Assembly (NCBI RefSeq): GCF_937425535.1
Contig: NZ_OW485601.1
Span: forward strand, 6,059,501 to 6,123,500
Direction of reading: 5' to 3'
DNA length: 64,000 nt
Origin: Rhodovastum atsumiense
Lineage (GTDB): Bacteria; Pseudomonadota; Alphaproteobacteria; Acetobacterales; Acetobacteraceae
In this document: one piece after another, positions 63,172-64,000 of the stretch
Layout: each line of letters begins with the position of its first letter
How positions within the stretch are numbered: the stretch's first letter is position 1
Position numbers and translations under genes: made by a program
Notes under the pieces: model-generated
Seen by the model: only the letters and a program-made list of their open reading frames with translations
What the model was told of the DNA's origin: nothing
Database searches by the model: none

Positions 63172-63381
63172 CTATTGCGGCGGCAATTGCGCGGCCAGCC
63201 GCCGCCCCATCAGCCAGCCGATCACCGCGCCGCAGGGCGCCGCCGGCAACAGCAGCAGCCAGCCGACATTGGCGCCGCTGGTGATCAGGACCATGCCGGC
63301 GAACAGCATCAGCCCGCCGATCAGGGCACCGGACACCCCGGCGGAGATGCCGAGCATGAGAATGTCGCCACGGGAGATCAT
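63172..63381 (-). CDS. Small two-helix membrane protein
   Basis: The 69-residue product is almost wholly hydrophobic with two predicted helices ([20 protein letters not shown] and [18 protein letters not shown]). A short basic tail ([11 protein letters not shown]) follows. I recognise no family. It lies 54 bases upstream of the crotonase gene on the same strand and divergent from rpsD, whose promoter begins 28 bases away. Confidence 0.6.
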   Translation of the reverse strand: MISRGDILMLGISAGVSGALIGGLMLFAGMVLITSGANVGWLLLLPAAPCGAVIGWLMGRRLAAQLPPQ

Positions 63382-63409
63382 GCCCGGCAGGTAACCTGTC
63401 GCGCGGCGT

Positions 63410-63439
63410 TTGACAAGCCGGGGACCCCCGGCCTATACG
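63410..63439 (+). promoter_or_regulatory. Sigma-70 type promoter of rpsD
   Basis: TTGACA (63410-63415) and TATACG (63434-63439), or CTATAC one base earlier, are spaced by 18 or 17 bases and point toward rpsD. This is the clearest housekeeping promoter in the window. The leader to the ATG is about 145 bases. Confidence 0.75.
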
Positions 63440-63464
63440 CCCCGCCTCCTGCCGGGAAAGAGGA

Positions 63465-63510
63465 CACGCCGTCCGGGCGTGCGCCCGCCCGTGCCCATGC
63501 CATCGGGCGC
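63465..63510 (+). promoter_or_regulatory. Structured leader of rpsD
   Basis: Two inverted repeats lie in the leader: CACGCC/GGCGTG (63465-63470 and 63476-63481) and GCGCCCG/CGGGCGC (63481-63487 and 63504-63510). The two share base 63481. Ribosomal protein S4 autoregulates through leader RNA in other bacteria; a similar role here is possible but unproven. Confidence 0.35.
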
Positions 63511-63588
63511 GGGACTACCGGTGCAACAAGCCGCCACGATCCCGCAAAACGGGGAACGAGCGGCGCCGCGAAGAAAGGGCCGCGCGCA

Positions 63589-64000
63589 ATGACCAAGCGC
63601 GTCGAGAGTAAGTACAAGATTAACCGCCGCCTCGGCGTCAACCTGTGGGGCCGGCCCAAGTCCCCGCTCGCCAAGCGCGATTACGGCCCCGGCCAGCACG
63701 GCCAGCGCCGCAAGGGCAAGCCCACCGACTTCGGCGTCCAGCTGATGGCCAAGCAGAAGCTGAAGGGCTACTACGGCAATATCGGCGAGAAGCAGTTCCG
63801 GAAGTACTATTTCGAGGCGGTCCGCCGCAAGGGCGACACCTCGGAGAACCTGATCGACCTGCTGGAGCGCCGGCTCGACGCCGTGGTCTACCGGATGAAG
63901 TTCGCCATCACCCCGTTCGCGGCCCGGCAGTTCGTCAACCATGGCCACATCCTGGTCAATGGCCGTCGGCTGAACATCCCGAGCTACAGCGTTCGCGACA
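63589..64000 (+). CDS. rpsD: 30S ribosomal protein S4, N-terminal part (runs off the right edge)
   Basis: From ATG 63589 the frame stays open to the window end, giving 137 residues. It reads [20 protein letters not shown] and then [17 protein letters not shown], characteristic of S4 (the [18 protein letters not shown] region). The S4 RNA-binding domain is begun ([36 protein letters not shown]). S4 is a primary binder of 16S rRNA. The last third of the gene lies beyond the window. Confidence 0.97.
   Translation, partial: MTKRVESKYKINRRLGVNLWGRPKSPLAKRDYGPGQHGQRRKGKPTDFGVQLMAKQKLKGYYGNIGEKQFRKYYFEAVRRKGDTSENLIDLLERRLDAVVYRMKFAITPFAARQFVNHGHILVNGRRLNIPSYSVRD

Noticed and set aside
1-64000. tRNA or rRNA genes
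   Set aside because: I read the intergenic regions for cloverleaf-like GGTTCRA arms and rRNA signatures and saw none. A covariance-model scan would settle this.

Overview
The window is high-GC, densely packed bacterial chromosome. The gene content points to an alphaproteobacterium, most likely an acetic-acid-bacteria relative (Acetobacteraceae or nearby Rhodospirillales). Evidence is the NDUFA12-type complex I accessory subunit beside MlaD and a DUF2155 protein, an ELM1 family protein, a polyhydroxyalkanoate (PHA) locus, and an alphaproteobacterial-style TTGACA/CTATAC promoter before rpsD. The family-level placement is inference. I recognised no rRNA, tRNA, CRISPR array, transposase or phage gene.

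Layout. 1-3.3 kb: the 5' part of a transglutaminase-like protein, a DAO-family flavin oxidoreductase and a hydantoinase homologue with two changed metal-ligand positions. 3.3-8.5 kb: a leftward trehalose block, otsB-otsA then a beta-phosphoglucomutase-like HAD enzyme and a GH65 disaccharide phosphorylase, separated by a perfect hairpin. 8.6-11.9 kb: a leftward, start/stop-coupled set (NDUFA12, mlaD, a 74-residue unknown, DUF2155) diverging from an orphan protein that resembles only the C-terminal part of B12-dependent ribonucleotide reductase. 12-18.7 kb: a leftward copper/silver efflux operon (Met/His/Cys-rich exported protein, FixH/YtkA-like protein, TolC-type channel, CusB, CusA). 18.8-21.8 kb: divergent bktB and phaZ for PHA metabolism, with palindromes and a sigma-54-like element between them. 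21.9-25.5 kb: glycosyltransferase, VOC protein, enoyl-CoA hydratase, small lipoprotein. 25.5-29.9 kb: glnS-aspA-hydF, an apparent operon carrying one of the three [FeFe]-hydrogenase maturases. 30-38.4 kb: mixed singletons (GNAT, cytosolic M23-like protein, DUF123 GIY-YIG, response regulator, DUF2147, tartrate/D-malate dehydrogenase, ELM1, pyrE, FAD/NAD(P) protein). 38.6-48.9 kb: BisC-type molybdoenzyme, class III aminotransferase, two tandem GT4 paralogues, an MsbA-like ABC exporter, a cytochrome P450 and YgjV. 49.3-59.5 kb: ten same-strand genes forming one import and hydrolysis island (a polar amino acid-type ABC importer, a cytoplasmic NodB-fold hydrolase, a peptide-type ABC importer and a Trz/Atz-type amidohydrolase). 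59.5-64 kb: small exported protein, DUF4239, prfC, enoyl-CoA hydratase, small membrane protein and the start of rpsD.

Two things stand out. First, a multi-hairpin repeat (GGATCC, then nested AAGGGC/GCCCTT, GCAGGAGGC/GCCTCCTGC and GGGGC/GCCCC arms) recurs at gene 3' ends. There are four three-arm copies (A, C, F, G), one composite copy (D) and two related or shortened ones (B, E). In two cases it supplies the C-terminal codons of the adjacent protein. Second, the 49-59.5 kb island looks like a complete uptake-plus-hydrolysis pathway for an unidentified nitrogenous, possibly cyclic amide/imide or heterocyclic, compound.

Start codons were chosen by ribosome-binding-site spacing, overlap with the upstream gene and family length. 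Alternatives are noted where the choice is close.
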